Shown here in pieces: positions 10,168 through 18,459 of a stretch of DNA of 64,000 bases. The translations under genes were made by a program, and so were the position numbers. Each line of letters opens with the position of its first letter. The stretch's first letter is position 1. Below the pieces are notes generated by a model that saw only the letters and a program-made list of their open reading frames with translations, did not search any database and had not been told where the DNA came from. Source of the DNA: Spirillospora albida (GTDB lineage Bacteria > Actinomycetota > Actinomycetes > Streptosporangiales > Streptosporangiaceae); NCBI RefSeq assembly GCF_000718255.1, contig NZ_JOFJ01000019.1, positions 62,001-126,000 of the forward strand, written 5' to 3'.

Positions 10168-10395
10168 TCATGCGTCCAGGAGGGCCAGAGATCCAGGGTC
10201 TTGAGGCGGTCGGGGTCGGCTATGACGTCGATCGCGGTGATCGTGTCGTGCTCGATGGTGAAGGAAGGGGCCAGGCGCAGGTGGCCTCGGGGGGCCATGA
10301 CCAGGCCTACGGCGCCGTTCACCAGGGCCGGGGCGGTGTGGGGAACGCGACGTCAGGGCCTCGAAGTCGCCGTCGCGGGAGGAAGGCATCACCGC
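10168..10395 (-). pseudogene. Decayed C-terminal tail of an ECF sigma factor (SnoaL-like domain)
   Basis: Reading the minus strand, fragments of the C-terminal SnoaL-like domain of SigJ-type ECF sigma factors can be pieced together. They are RDGDFEAL at about 10350-10375, then in another frame ALVNGAVGLVMAPRG followed by FTIEHDTITAIDVIADPDRL (about 10203-10328), then after a further shift ALLDA and a TGA at 10168-10170. The end needs a two-base insertion or one-base deletion near TTGGATCTC to restore frame, and the segment between the first two fragments is shortened. No sigma2 or sigma4 region is present. This is therefore a remnant, recognised by pattern only. Confidence 0.6.
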
Positions 10396-10431
10396 CGTCG
10401 GCCGCAGCCGCCGGGTGCGGGATGCCCTGAC

Positions 10432-10944
10432 TCACGGCCCGTCCTGCTCCAGCGCATCGACGAAACGTTCCGCTTCGGCGGGGCCCAGGCCGGTCTCGGC
10501 TCGGACCAGGGCGACCGCCGATGGCCGGTCCCCTGCCGCGGTGAAGCTCCGCACCCGTTCTGAGAGGGGCCTGCCGAGGTCTCCGACCACCGGCGGTTCT
10601 GCCGGCAGGACACCCGTCTGCAGTGCTTCGACGTACTGCCTGCCCTCGGACCGGGAGAGGCCGGCGGCCTTCCTCACGTGTTCGCCCGCCGCTTTAGGGT
10701 CGCCGCCGGCGACCAGGGCACGTGCCTGGTCCGCCACCTCGGGCGGCACCCGTTGCACGAGCAGTTCGAGCTGCAGCCCGTCGACGTACTGCTTGGCGGA
10801 CACGAGGTCGGCTCCCGTCGCCTTTCGGACCAGCTTGATCGCGTGGATCAGCTTGCCTTCGACGACCAGCTCCATCGCACGCCGCCGGGTTTCGGGGAAC
10901 ACGCGACCGACCGGCGCCTGCCATTTCGCCACTGGTACTCCCAT
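10432..10944 (-). CDS. Uncharacterised protein with three L7/L12-like repeats
   Basis: A 170-residue soluble protein. Three 37-residue repeats can be aligned by eye at residues 21-57, 72-108 and 129-165, each fitting the pattern A-LV--G----A---VR--TGL---EA--YV-AL. The first (KLIHAIKLVRKATGADL, then SAKQYVDGL) closely resembles the C-terminal domain of ribosomal protein L7/L12, where the same helix contacts translation factors. No N-terminal dimerisation domain of L7/L12 is present. The ATG at 10944 is chosen over a longer frame to 11055 because the extra residues are low-complexity and unlike the repeats. Function unknown. Confidence 0.75.
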   Translation of the reverse strand: MGVPVAKWQAPVGRVFPETRRRAMELVVEGKLIHAIKLVRKATGADLVSAKQYVDGLQLELLVQRVPPEVADQARALVAGGDPKAAGEHVRKAAGLSRSEGRQYVEALQTGVLPAEPPVVGDLGRPLSERVRSFTAAGDRPSAVALVRAETGLGPAEAERFVDALEQDGP

Positions 10945-11102
10945 GCTCTCCGACCGGCCTTCCGCGCCGACTCTACAGGTGTCGATCCTCTGGTCGGCGG
11001 CCCCTGACGAGGTCGATACGGGCTCGGTCAGGGAGGACTCCGCCGTCGCCAGCAACGGCTGGAGGAGCCGGAATCGCGCGGCGGTGGATCAGCGCATGAC
11101 GC

Positions 11103-11792
11103 CTAGCGGGGGAGGGGGTTCTCGGCGCGGGGGACGGGGGTGAAGGGGCCGACGAGCCATTCAGGCAGGGCCCGGCAGGCGGGGCGGTCGCCGTGCAGGC
11201 GGACGGCCTCGTCGCGGAGGGCCGTCGGCCAGGGCAGGTCGCCCGTCCAGACGCGGGTCAGGGTCGGGACGTCGGTGTCCAGCCACACGGTCACCGGGTG
11301 GCCTGGATCGACGTCGCACACCTCGGCGCCGCCGGCGCGGGACAGGACGAGCCACCAGCGGTCGCTGCCGGACGGCGCGTCCCGGAAGAGCACCTGGACG
11401 GTCGCCGCCTTCTCCGGCAGGCGGTCCGGGGAGGCGTTGCGGCGGATGTCGAGCATGAGCAGGACGGGGTCGAACTCGTCCGGGCGCAGGTTCTGCATCC
11501 ACCGGACGCCCCAGGCGCCCATCTGCCTTAACACCGGCTCGAGCTCGCGGCCGGCCTCGGTCAGGCGGTAGCGGGGCTCGCCGTCGACCAGTCGGCGTTC
11601 CACGATCCCCGTCCGCTGCAGCTCGCGGAGGCGCGTGGCCAGCAGGGACGGCGACATTCGGGGGACGCCGCGCTGGATCGCGTTGAACCGCGCCTCGCCG
11701 TCGAGCAGTTCCCGGACGACGAGGAGCGTCCAGCGCTCGGCGAGGATCTCCGCCGCCCGCGCGACGGGGCAGTACTGGTGGTAGCGCTTCAT
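11103..11792 (-). CDS. HxlR-family winged-helix regulator
   Basis: A 229-residue protein. The first 100 residues are an HxlR domain: a single Cys at position 8 (YHQYCPVARAAEILAERW), the winged helix LLATRLRELQRTGIVERR and the wing PRYRLTEAGRELEPVL. The C-terminal 120 residues form an added domain with VWLDTDVPTLTRVWTGDLPW, resembling an SCP2-like sterol-carrier fold fused to HxlR proteins in actinomycetes. The start has GACGAGGG upstream. It is divergent from a DsrE-family gene 88 bases away, which is the likely target. The lone Cys suggests thiol or electrophile sensing, by analogy with other HxlR members. Confidence 0.92.
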   Translation of the reverse strand: MKRYHQYCPVARAAEILAERWTLLVVRELLDGEARFNAIQRGVPRMSPSLLATRLRELQRTGIVERRLVDGEPRYRLTEAGRELEPVLRQMGAWGVRWMQNLRPDEFDPVLLMLDIRRNASPDRLPEKAATVQVLFRDAPSGSDRWWLVLSRAGGAEVCDVDPGHPVTVWLDTDVPTLTRVWTGDLPWPTALRDEAVRLHGDRPACRALPEWLVGPFTPVPRAENPLPR

Positions 11793-11880
11793 GGCCCTCG
11801 TCCCCTCGGCACTACAGAAAACGTACTGGGCGCAGGCGAGCCCGTCACGCAGTCTGGGGCGGACACCGAGGAGGTATGAC

Positions 11881-12246
11881 ATGCCAGGCAAAGCAGTCGT
11901 CAGCCTGACGACGGGTATGGAGGACACCGAGCGCGTCACCGTGGCGTTCCTGGTCGCGGTCGGGGCCGCGGAGACGGGGCGTCCGACGCTGATGTTCCTG
12001 ACGAAGGAGGCCGTGCGGCTCGCGCTGGACGGGGTGGCGACGGCCGTCGCGTGCGACGGCTGCCCGCAGCTCGCCGACCTCGTCGAGCGGTACGCGAAGG
12101 CGGGCGGGCGGTACTTCGTCTGCCCGATCTGCTTCGATGCCAGGAAGCTCGACAAGGAGCGGCTGATCGACGGCGCGGAGCTGGCCGGGACCATCCCCAT
12201 GTGGGAGTGGATCGGCGACGAGGGCGCCACGACCTTCAGCTACTGA
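11881..12246 (+). CDS. DsrE-family (peroxiredoxin-like) protein
   Basis: A 121-residue protein with the DsrE/DsrF fold pattern: an initial beta strand KAVVSLTTG, then VTVAFLVAVGAAETGRPTLM, a helix KEAVRLAL, and a Cys-rich part with CDGCP (residues 58-62) and VCPICF (80-85). The four Cys in two CxxC-like pairs could be redox-active or bind metal. GAGGAGG at 11869-11875 precedes the ATG. It is divergent from an HxlR regulator carrying a conserved Cys, so the pair may respond to thiol stress. Family members take part in sulfur transfer; the specific role here is not known. Confidence 0.85.
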   Translation: MPGKAVVSLTTGMEDTERVTVAFLVAVGAAETGRPTLMFLTKEAVRLALDGVATAVACDGCPQLADLVERYAKAGGRYFVCPICFDARKLDKERLIDGAELAGTIPMWEWIGDEGATTFSY

Positions 12247-12342
12247 TCCCGCCGGGCGCCGGCCCCTCGGCGGGCCGGCGCCGGGGACCGTGCCGGAGAA
12301 ATGCGAGGTGAGAGTACCCGTCCGGGGCGGTAGTTTCAGAGG

Positions 12343-13434
12343 ATGGACGATCGGCCGACGCTTGACGACATCCGGCGCGCACCCAAGGTGCTGCTGCACG
12401 ACCACCTCGATGGCGGGCTGCGTCCCGAGACCATCGTGGAGCTCGCCCGGGACGCCGGGTACGGGGAGCTGCCCTCGACGGATCCGGACAGCCTGCGGAC
12501 GTGGTTCGCGGAGGCGTCCAATTCGGGGTCGCTGGAGCGGTATCTGGAGACCTTCTCGCACACCGTCGGGGTGATGCAGTCGGAGGAGGCCCTCACGCGG
12601 GTCGCCTACGAGTGCGCCGAGGACCTCGCGAAGGACGGCGTCGTGTACGCGGAGGTCCGGTACGCGCCGGAGCTGCACACGAGCACGGGCCTGTCGCTGG
12701 AGCAGGTCGTGGAGGCCGTCCTGGCGGGGTTCGACCGGGGCGGGCGCGAGCACGGGATCCGGGTCGGGACCCTGGTGACGGCGATGCGGCACCAGGCGCG
12801 GTCCATGGAGATCGCGGAGCTGGCCGTCCGGTACCGGGACGCGGGGGTCGTGGGGTTCGATATCGCGGGCGCGGAGGCCGGGTACCCGCCTACCCGGCAC
12901 CTGGACGCGTTCGAGTACCTGCAGCGGGAGAACGCGCACTTCACGATCCACGCGGGGGAGGGGTTCGGGCTCCCGTCGATCTGGCAGGCGATCCAGTGGT
13001 GCGGCGCCGACCGGCTCGGGCACGGGGTGCGGATCATCGACGACATCGAGACCGATGGGGACGTGCCGAAGCTCGGGCGGCTCGCGAACTACGTCCGGGA
13101 CAAGCGGATCCCGCTGGAGATGTGCCCGACGTCGAACATCCAGACGGGCGCGGCGAAGTCGATCGCGGAGCACCCCATCGGGCTGCTGCGCGACCTCAGC
13201 TTCCGGGTCACGGTCAACACCGACAACCGGCTGATGAGCGGGACGACGCTGTCGGAGGAGTTCGCGAAGCTGGTGGAGGCGTTCGGCTACGGCTGGGACG
13301 AGCTCCAGTGGTTCACGGTGAACGCCATGAAGTCGGCGTTCGCGCCGTTCACCGACCGGCTGGAGCTGATCAACGGCGTGATCAAGCCGGGGTTCGCGCA
13401 GCTGCGGTGGAACAAGGCCCGGCCGGTCGCATGA
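12343..13434 (+). CDS. add: Adenosine deaminase
   Basis: A 363-residue enzyme deaminating adenosine and deoxyadenosine to inosine forms. Zinc and catalytic motifs are visible: HDHLDGG (residues 17-23), HAGEGFGLPS (His and catalytic Glu, about 204), LGHGVRI (about 226) and VNTDNRLMS (about 288-296). A TAGTTT box at 12331-12336 stands 6 bases before the ATG, so the mRNA is probably leaderless. The stop overlaps the next start (ATGA). Together with purine nucleoside phosphorylase at 15.7 kb and the uptake operon at 1-5.4 kb it forms a purine/pyrimidine salvage set. Confidence 0.96.
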   Translation: MDDRPTLDDIRRAPKVLLHDHLDGGLRPETIVELARDAGYGELPSTDPDSLRTWFAEASNSGSLERYLETFSHTVGVMQSEEALTRVAYECAEDLAKDGVVYAEVRYAPELHTSTGLSLEQVVEAVLAGFDRGGREHGIRVGTLVTAMRHQARSMEIAELAVRYRDAGVVGFDIAGAEAGYPPTRHLDAFEYLQRENAHFTIHAGEGFGLPSIWQAIQWCGADRLGHGVRIIDDIETDGDVPKLGRLANYVRDKRIPLEMCPTSNIQTGAAKSIAEHPIGLLRDLSFRVTVNTDNRLMSGTTLSEEFAKLVEAFGYGWDELQWFTVNAMKSAFAPFTDRLELINGVIKPGFAQLRWNKARPVA

Positions 13435-14042
13435 TCGACATCCGCGCCACCGGCGCACGCATCGCCGCGTACGTCTGGTTTGCGATCACCGTGCTGAACC
13501 TGGTGGACCTCGCCTTCGGGATCACCGGGACGGCGCGGCTGTCGGTGCTGTCGGTGTCGATCGCGGTGGTGCTGCTGCTGGGCTGCGGGATCGCGTACGC
13601 GGTCGGGCTGCGTCCGGCGATCGTCGGGGACGACGAGGGCGTCGTGATCCGCAACCCGCTGCGGGACACGCGGGCGCCGTGGCCGGCCGTCCGGGCGATC
13701 GAGGGCACGCATGTGCTCGCCGTGCGGTTCGCCGGGCCGGACGGGGCGGAGCGGAAGACGCGCGCGTGGGTGCATCAGACGTCGCCGCGCGCGCAGGCGA
13801 AGGCGGAGCGGCGGGCGGGCCTGCATGGTGGGCGGGCGCACCTGGTGCGGGGCCGCACGCCGGCGGGTTACGCGGCGGAGCGGCTGAACGACCTGTGGGA
13901 CCGGCAGCGCCCCACGGGCCGGACCGCCGGGCCCGCGCCGACCGGGGCGGGGACCGTCACATGGTCGGTCCCCGCCCTGGCCGCGCTGGGCGTGCCCCTG
14001 GTCGCGCTGGCGGTGCTGGCGGCCGTCGCGGCCGTCAGCTGA
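13431..14042 (+). CDS. Membrane protein with PH-like domain
   Basis: A 203-residue protein. Two N-terminal hydrophobic helices (about residues 11-33 and 37-60) are followed by a soluble segment with LRPAIVGDDEGVVIRNPLR and APWPAVRAIEG. That segment resembles the bPH_6-type PH domain of actinomycete membrane proteins. A final hydrophobic helix (about 180-202) ends the protein. The ATG at 13431 overlaps the adenosine deaminase stop by 4 bases. Its last 8 bases overlap the convergent phosphohexomutase gene. The function of this family is unknown. Confidence 0.85.
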   Translation: MIDIRATGARIAAYVWFAITVLNLVDLAFGITGTARLSVLSVSIAVVLLLGCGIAYAVGLRPAIVGDDEGVVIRNPLRDTRAPWPAVRAIEGTHVLAVRFAGPDGAERKTRAWVHQTSPRAQAKAERRAGLHGGRAHLVRGRTPAGYAAERLNDLWDRQRPTGRTAGPAPTGAGTVTWSVPALAALGVPLVALAVLAAVAAVS

Positions 14043-15666
14043 TCAGCGCGGCGAGCGCCGTGCGGAGCGCCTCCAGGGCCTGCGCGGCCCGGACGCGGGT
14101 CGCGGCGACGTCGTCGCCTTCGACGGGCAGGACGACCTCCAGGTAGCACTTCAGCTTCGGTTCCGTCCCGGACGGCCGGACGACGACCCGGGCGCCGCCG
14201 GAGAGGCGGAACCGCAGCCCGTCCGTGGCGGGCAGGCCGCCGGACGGCACGGCGAGGTCGTCGAACGCCTCGACCGCGTAGCCCGCGATGGACGTCGGCG
14301 GGGTGGCGCGGAACCGGGCCATCGCGGCCGTGATCAGCGACAGGTCCTCGACGCGGACGGACAGCTGGGCGGTGGCGTGCAGTCCGTACCGGCGCGCCTG
14401 GTCGTCCAGCAGGTCGAGGAGGGTGCGGCCGTCGCGGGCGGCCTCGGCGGCGAGGGCGGCGATCGCGAGGGCCGCGCCGATGCCGTCCTTGTCGTTGACG
14501 AGGACGCCGCGGTCGTCGCCGACGCTGTAGCCGAGGGCCTCCTCGTAGCCGAAGACGAGCCGGTCGCCGGGCGCCCCCGCCTTCATGATCCACTTGAAGC
14601 CGGTGAGCGACTCGGCGAACCGGACGCCGTGCGCCGCGGCGATCGACCGCAGCAGCGACGACGACACGATCGTGGTGGCGACCAGGCGGTCCTCGCCGGT
14701 GGTGTGCCGCAGGACGTGCTCGGCCAGCAGGCCGCCGACCTCGTCGCCGGTGAGGGCGCGCCAGCCGTCCGGGCCGGGGACGGCGACGGCGCAGCGGTCC
14801 GCGTCCGGGTCGTTCGCGATCAGCAGGCCGGCGCCCGTCTCGGCGGCCAGGGCCAGCGCCAGGTCCAGCGCGCCCGGTTCCTCCGGGTTCGGAAACGCGA
14901 CGGTCGGGAAGTCCGGGTCGGGCTCGGCCTGTTCCGCGACGACGGCGGGCACCGCGAACCCGGCCCGGGAGAACGCCTCCAGCAGGACGTCCCGCCCCAC
15001 GCCGTGCATCGGCGTGTAGACGATCGAGATGTCGCGGTCGGCGCCGAGGTCCAGCGACGACACGGCGTCCAGGTACAGGTCCACGGACGTGTGGACGGGC
15101 CATTCCGCGCCCAGCGGCAGCTCGTCGACCCGGCCGACCGCGTCGATCGCGGCGGAGATCACCGCGTCGGTCGGCGGGACGATCTGCGCGCCGTCCGCCC
15201 AGTAGACCTTGTAGCCGTTGTCGCGGGGCGGGTTGTGGCTGGCGGTGACCATGACGCCCGCGACGACGTCGTCGAACGTCCGGGCGAAGTGCGCGACGAC
15301 CGGTGTCGGCACCGGATCGGCGAACACCTCGGGCCGCAGCCCCGCGCCGCTCAGGACGGCCGCCGTGTCCTGCGCGAACCGCCGGGACCCGTGCCGCGCG
15401 TCGAACCCGACGATCACCCGGCCGCCCGGCGGCAGGACGGCCGCGAGACCGGCGGCGGCTCGCATGACGGTCACCCGGTTCATCCGGTTCGGGCCCGCGC
15501 CGAGCTCACCGCGCAGCCCCGCCGTCCCGAACTCCAGCCGGGCGCCGAACCGGGCGGCGAGGGCGGCGTCGTCGCCCGCGTCCAGGAGCGCGCGCAGCTC
15601 GGCGCGGGTCCCGGCGTCGGGGTCCTGGGACAGCCAGTCCTCCGCGTACTCGCGAAGATCGCTCAT
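14035..15666 (-). CDS. Phosphoglucomutase / phosphomannomutase
   Basis: A 543-residue alpha-D-phosphohexomutase. Visible motifs are the phosphoserine loop TASHNPPRDNGYKVYW (Ser near residue 143), the metal loop DPDADR (about 286-291), the sugar-binding region TGFKWI and the C-terminal phosphate loop RPSGTEPKLK. It interconverts hexose-1- and hexose-6-phosphates. The size and the position next to purine nucleoside phosphorylase and adenosine deaminase resemble actinomycete PmmB-like genes, for which a phosphopentomutase role in nucleoside salvage is conceivable. Specificity cannot be read from sequence. It starts 7 bases after the nucleoside phosphorylase stop, so the two are one operon. Confidence 0.93.
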   Translation of the reverse strand: MSDLREYAEDWLSQDPDAGTRAELRALLDAGDDAALAARFGARLEFGTAGLRGELGAGPNRMNRVTVMRAAAGLAAVLPPGGRVIVGFDARHGSRRFAQDTAAVLSGAGLRPEVFADPVPTPVVAHFARTFDDVVAGVMVTASHNPPRDNGYKVYWADGAQIVPPTDAVISAAIDAVGRVDELPLGAEWPVHTSVDLYLDAVSSLDLGADRDISIVYTPMHGVGRDVLLEAFSRAGFAVPAVVAEQAEPDPDFPTVAFPNPEEPGALDLALALAAETGAGLLIANDPDADRCAVAVPGPDGWRALTGDEVGGLLAEHVLRHTTGEDRLVATTIVSSSLLRSIAAAHGVRFAESLTGFKWIMKAGAPGDRLVFGYEEALGYSVGDDRGVLVNDKDGIGAALAIAALAAEAARDGRTLLDLLDDQARRYGLHATAQLSVRVEDLSLITAAMARFRATPPTSIAGYAVEAFDDLAVPSGGLPATDGLRFRLSGGARVVVRPSGTEPKLKCYLEVVLPVEGDDVAATRVRAAQALEALRTALAALIS

Positions 15667-15673
15667 GGCGTCC

Positions 15674-16474
15674 TCACACCTTGGCGAGGACGGTGCCGAG
15701 CAGCGTCCCCATCCGTCCGGCGGCGGCCCTGCCCGCGGCGAGGACCTCCTCGTGGTCGAGGTGCTCGTCCGACAGCCCGGCGGCGATGTTCGTGACGAGC
15801 GAGATGCCGAGCACCTCCGCGCCGCCCTCGCGCGCCGCGATCGCCTCCAGCACGGTCGACATGCCGATCATGTCGGCGCCCAGCGTCCGCAGCATCCGGA
15901 TCTCGGCCGGGGTCTCGTATGTCGGGCCGCGGAACGCCGCGTACACGCCCTCCGCCAGCGTCGGGTCGGCGTCCTTCGCCAGCGCCCGCAGCCGCGGCGA
16001 GTACGCCTCGGACAGGTCGAGGAACGTCGCGCCGGTCAGCGGGTTCGCGCCCGACAGGTTGATGTGGTCGGAGATCAGCACCGGGTCGCCGATGCTCTGG
16101 TGCTCGGGCCGCAGCCCCCCGGCGGCGTTCGTGAGGACGACCGCCCGGACACCGGCCGCGAGGGCCGTGCGGACGCCGTGGACGACCGGGGCGACGCCGC
16201 GTCCCTCGTACAGGTGGGTGCGGCCGAGGAAGACCAGGGCGCGCCGGCCGCCCACCTCGACGACCCGGATCCGTCCCGCGTGCCCCTCGACGGCGGGCGG
16301 CGCGAAGCCCGGCAGGTCGGTCACCGCGATATCGGCGACCGGCGCGCCGAGCGCGTCGGCGGCCGGGACCCAGCCGGACCCCATCACCAGGGCGACGTCG
16401 AAGGAGTCGAAGGACGTGCGGGCGCGCAGCTCGTCGGCGGCGGCGCCGGCCTGTGCAAAAGCGTCGTTGCTCAC
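15674..16474 (-). CDS. Purine-nucleoside phosphorylase
   Basis: A 266-residue class I trimeric-type purine nucleoside phosphorylase. Motifs: phosphate loop VMGSGW (residues 30-35), RTHLYEGRGVAPVVHGVR near 85-102, TNAAGGL near 115 and GADMIGMSTVLEAIAA near 195. It cleaves inosine and guanosine nucleosides with phosphate. A TAGTGT box on the minus strand (16481-16486) is 6 bases from the GTG start, suggesting a leaderless transcript shared with the downstream mutase. The enzyme acts directly after adenosine deaminase in salvage. Confidence 0.95.
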   Translation of the reverse strand: MSNDAFAQAGAAADELRARTSFDSFDVALVMGSGWVPAADALGAPVADIAVTDLPGFAPPAVEGHAGRIRVVEVGGRRALVFLGRTHLYEGRGVAPVVHGVRTALAAGVRAVVLTNAAGGLRPEHQSIGDPVLISDHINLSGANPLTGATFLDLSEAYSPRLRALAKDADPTLAEGVYAAFRGPTYETPAEIRMLRTLGADMIGMSTVLEAIAAREGGAEVLGISLVTNIAAGLSDEHLDHEEVLAAGRAAAGRMGTLLGTVLAKV

Positions 16475-16513
16475 ATCGCGACACTACCGCCGGGTGTCCC
16501 CTGGTCAGGTGAA

Positions 16514-16554
16514 CCCTCGGCCGTGATCCGGAAACTCGGGTCAGTCGCCGAGGG
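16514..16554 (-). terminator. Possible stem-loop at the end of the GGCT-like gene
   Basis: Arms CCCTCGGC (16514-16521) and GCCGAGGG (16547-16554) overlap the last codons of the upstream gene on the minus strand. The 25-base loop is long, so this is only a weak terminator candidate. Confidence 0.3.
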
Positions 16555-16993
16555 AGGCGCAGGGGCGGTTGCGCAGATCCTTGACGTAGTCGTCCGGCGC
16601 GCCCGCCCGCTCCGCCGCGTCGGCCAGGATGCCGAGGTAGCGCGCGGACGGCAGCCCGCCCTCGTAGTCGTCCAGGACGTACAACCAGCACAGCGCGTCA
16701 CCGTCGAGGGTCTGCACCCGGACGCGGATCTTGCGGTAGACGCCGAGTTCGGCGCCCTCCCAGGCGTCGAGCTCCTTCTCGTCCCAGGCGGGCACGTCGT
16801 AGACGACGACGAAGACCTGCTCCTTCTCGTCCTCGACGACGGTCGCGAGAGCGCCCTCCCAGCCCTTGTCCTGCCCGCCGAAGGTGAGCCGCCAGCCCGT
16901 CAGCCAGCCGGTCCCCTGCATGGGCGAGTGCGGGGCCCGGCTCGCCATCTGGTCCGGGTCCATGTTGGAGGCGTACGCCGCGTACAGTGCCAC
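16541..16993 (-). CDS. Gamma-glutamylcyclotransferase-like protein
   Basis: A 150-residue GGCT-fold protein. The N-terminal YAAYASNMDPDQM matches the YGSNL nucleotide-like loop, and DEKELDAWEG supplies the likely catalytic Glu. The family opens gamma-glutamyl amines or dipeptides to pyroglutamate. The GTG at 16993 is preferred over longer frames because a TACCCT box (17002-17007) stands 8 bases upstream, fitting a leaderless start. The gene is divergent from the LpdA-type reductase, whose start is 61 bases away. The substrate is not evident. Confidence 0.88.
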   Translation of the reverse strand: MALYAAYASNMDPDQMASRAPHSPMQGTGWLTGWRLTFGGQDKGWEGALATVVEDEKEQVFVVVYDVPAWDEKELDAWEGAELGVYRKIRVRVQTLDGDALCWLYVLDDYEGGLPSARYLGILADAAERAGAPDDYVKDLRNRPCASLGD

Positions 16994-17054
16994 GTTCGCC
17001 AAGGGTACGCCACGGACCGTGGCCGGGACGCGCCAGTGCCCCGAGTAGGAAACA

Positions 17055-18449
17055 ATGGACGACGTGACCCGCATCGTGATCATCGGAGGAGGCCCGGGCG
17101 GTTACGAGGCCGCCCTCGTCGCGGCGCAGCTCGGCGCGGACGTGACCGTCGTGGAACGCGACGGCCCGGGCGGCGCGTGCGTGCTCACCGACTGCGTGCC
17201 CTCCAAGACGCTCATCGCCACGTCCACCCGCATGGCGGTCATGTCGGAGTCGGAGCGCCTGGGCCTGCGGTTCAGCGGCGGCCCGGACGGCATCGTCGGC
17301 GGCCTCGAGGCCGACATGGCCGTGGTCAACAAGCGGGTGAAGGACCTCGCCCGCGCCCAGTCGTTCGACGTCGCCGAGCGCCTCGCCTACGAGGAAGTGA
17401 AGATCGTCCGCGGTGCGGCGCGGCTCGTGGAGCCGCACGTCGTCGCGGTCGGCGACCGGCGCATGCAGGCCGACATCGTGCTGCTCGCGACCGGGGCGAC
17501 GCCCCGCGTCCTGCCGGGGGCGGAGCCGGACGGGGAGCGCATCCTCAACTGGCGGCAGCTGTACGACCTGCCCGCACTGCCGTCCGACCTGATCGTCGTG
17601 GGGTCGGGTGTGACGGGCGCGGAGCTGGCGGGCGCGTACCTGTCGCTCGGCTCGAAGGTCACGCTGGTGTCGTCGCGCGACCGGATCCTGCCGTCGGAGG
17701 ACGCCGACGCCGCGTCCGTCCTGCAGGACGTCTTCCTGCGGCGCGGCATGAACGTCATGTCGCGGTCGCGGGCCGCCGGGGTGGAGCGGTCCGGCGACGG
17801 CGTGGTCGTCACCCTGGAGGACGGCACGAAGGTCGAGGGCTCGCACTGCCTGATGACCGTCGGCATGATCCCCAACACGGCCGGGATCGGCCTGGAGGAC
17901 GTCGGCGTCCGCTGCGACTCCCGCGGCTTCGTCGAGGTCGACAAGGTGTCCCGGACGTCCGTCCCGCACATCTACGCGGCCGGCGACTGCACCGGTGTGC
18001 TGATGCTGGCGTCCGTCGCGGGCATGCAGGGCCGCATCGCGATGTGGCACGCGCTCGGCGAGGCGGTCCAGCCGCTGAAGCTCGGGTGGGTCTCGTCCAA
18101 CATCTTCACCGACCCGGAGGTCGCCTCCGTCGGCGTGACCCAGCAGATGGTCGACGCCGCCGAGGTCAACGCCCGCACGGTCATGCTGCCGCTGTTCACG
18201 AACGCGCGCGCCAAGATGCAGGGCTTCGAGGACGGCTTCGTCAAGCTGTTCTGCCGCCCGTCCACCGGGATCGTCCTCGGCGGCGTCATCGTCGCGCCCC
18301 GAGCGAGCGAGTTGATCCTCGGCGTGTCGGTCGCCGTCCAGCAGCACCTCACCGTCGAGCAGGTGGCGCACACGTTCGCGGTGTACCCGTCGCTGTCGGG
18401 CAGCATCACGGAGGCGTCGCGGCGCCTGATGACCGAGCACGCGTACTGA
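17055..18449 (+). CDS. NAD(P)H-quinone dehydrogenase, LpdA-type flavoprotein disulfide reductase family
   Basis: A 464-residue FAD protein. The FAD dinucleotide motif is GGGPGGYEAA (residues 11-20), the disulfide pair is Cys42 and Cys47 in ACVLTDCVPSK, the NAD(P) site is VGSGVTGAE and the second FAD motif is HIYAAGDCTG. The C-terminal His-Glu dyad of lipoamide dehydrogenases (HPTLHE-like) is replaced by AVYPSLSGS, so dihydrolipoamide activity is unlikely. This loss is known for the LpdA quinone reductases of actinobacteria. No 2-oxoacid dehydrogenase genes are nearby. A GAGTAGGA before the ATG serves as ribosome binding site. Confidence 0.92.
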   Translation: MDDVTRIVIIGGGPGGYEAALVAAQLGADVTVVERDGPGGACVLTDCVPSKTLIATSTRMAVMSESERLGLRFSGGPDGIVGGLEADMAVVNKRVKDLARAQSFDVAERLAYEEVKIVRGAARLVEPHVVAVGDRRMQADIVLLATGATPRVLPGAEPDGERILNWRQLYDLPALPSDLIVVGSGVTGAELAGAYLSLGSKVTLVSSRDRILPSEDADAASVLQDVFLRRGMNVMSRSRAAGVERSGDGVVVTLEDGTKVEGSHCLMTVGMIPNTAGIGLEDVGVRCDSRGFVEVDKVSRTSVPHIYAAGDCTGVLMLASVAGMQGRIAMWHALGEAVQPLKLGWVSSNIFTDPEVASVGVTQQMVDAAEVNARTVMLPLFTNARAKMQGFEDGFVKLFCRPSTGIVLGGVIVAPRASELILGVSVAVQQHLTVEQVAHTFAVYPSLSGSITEASRRLMTEHAY

Positions 18450-18459
18450 TCGCGGGCCG

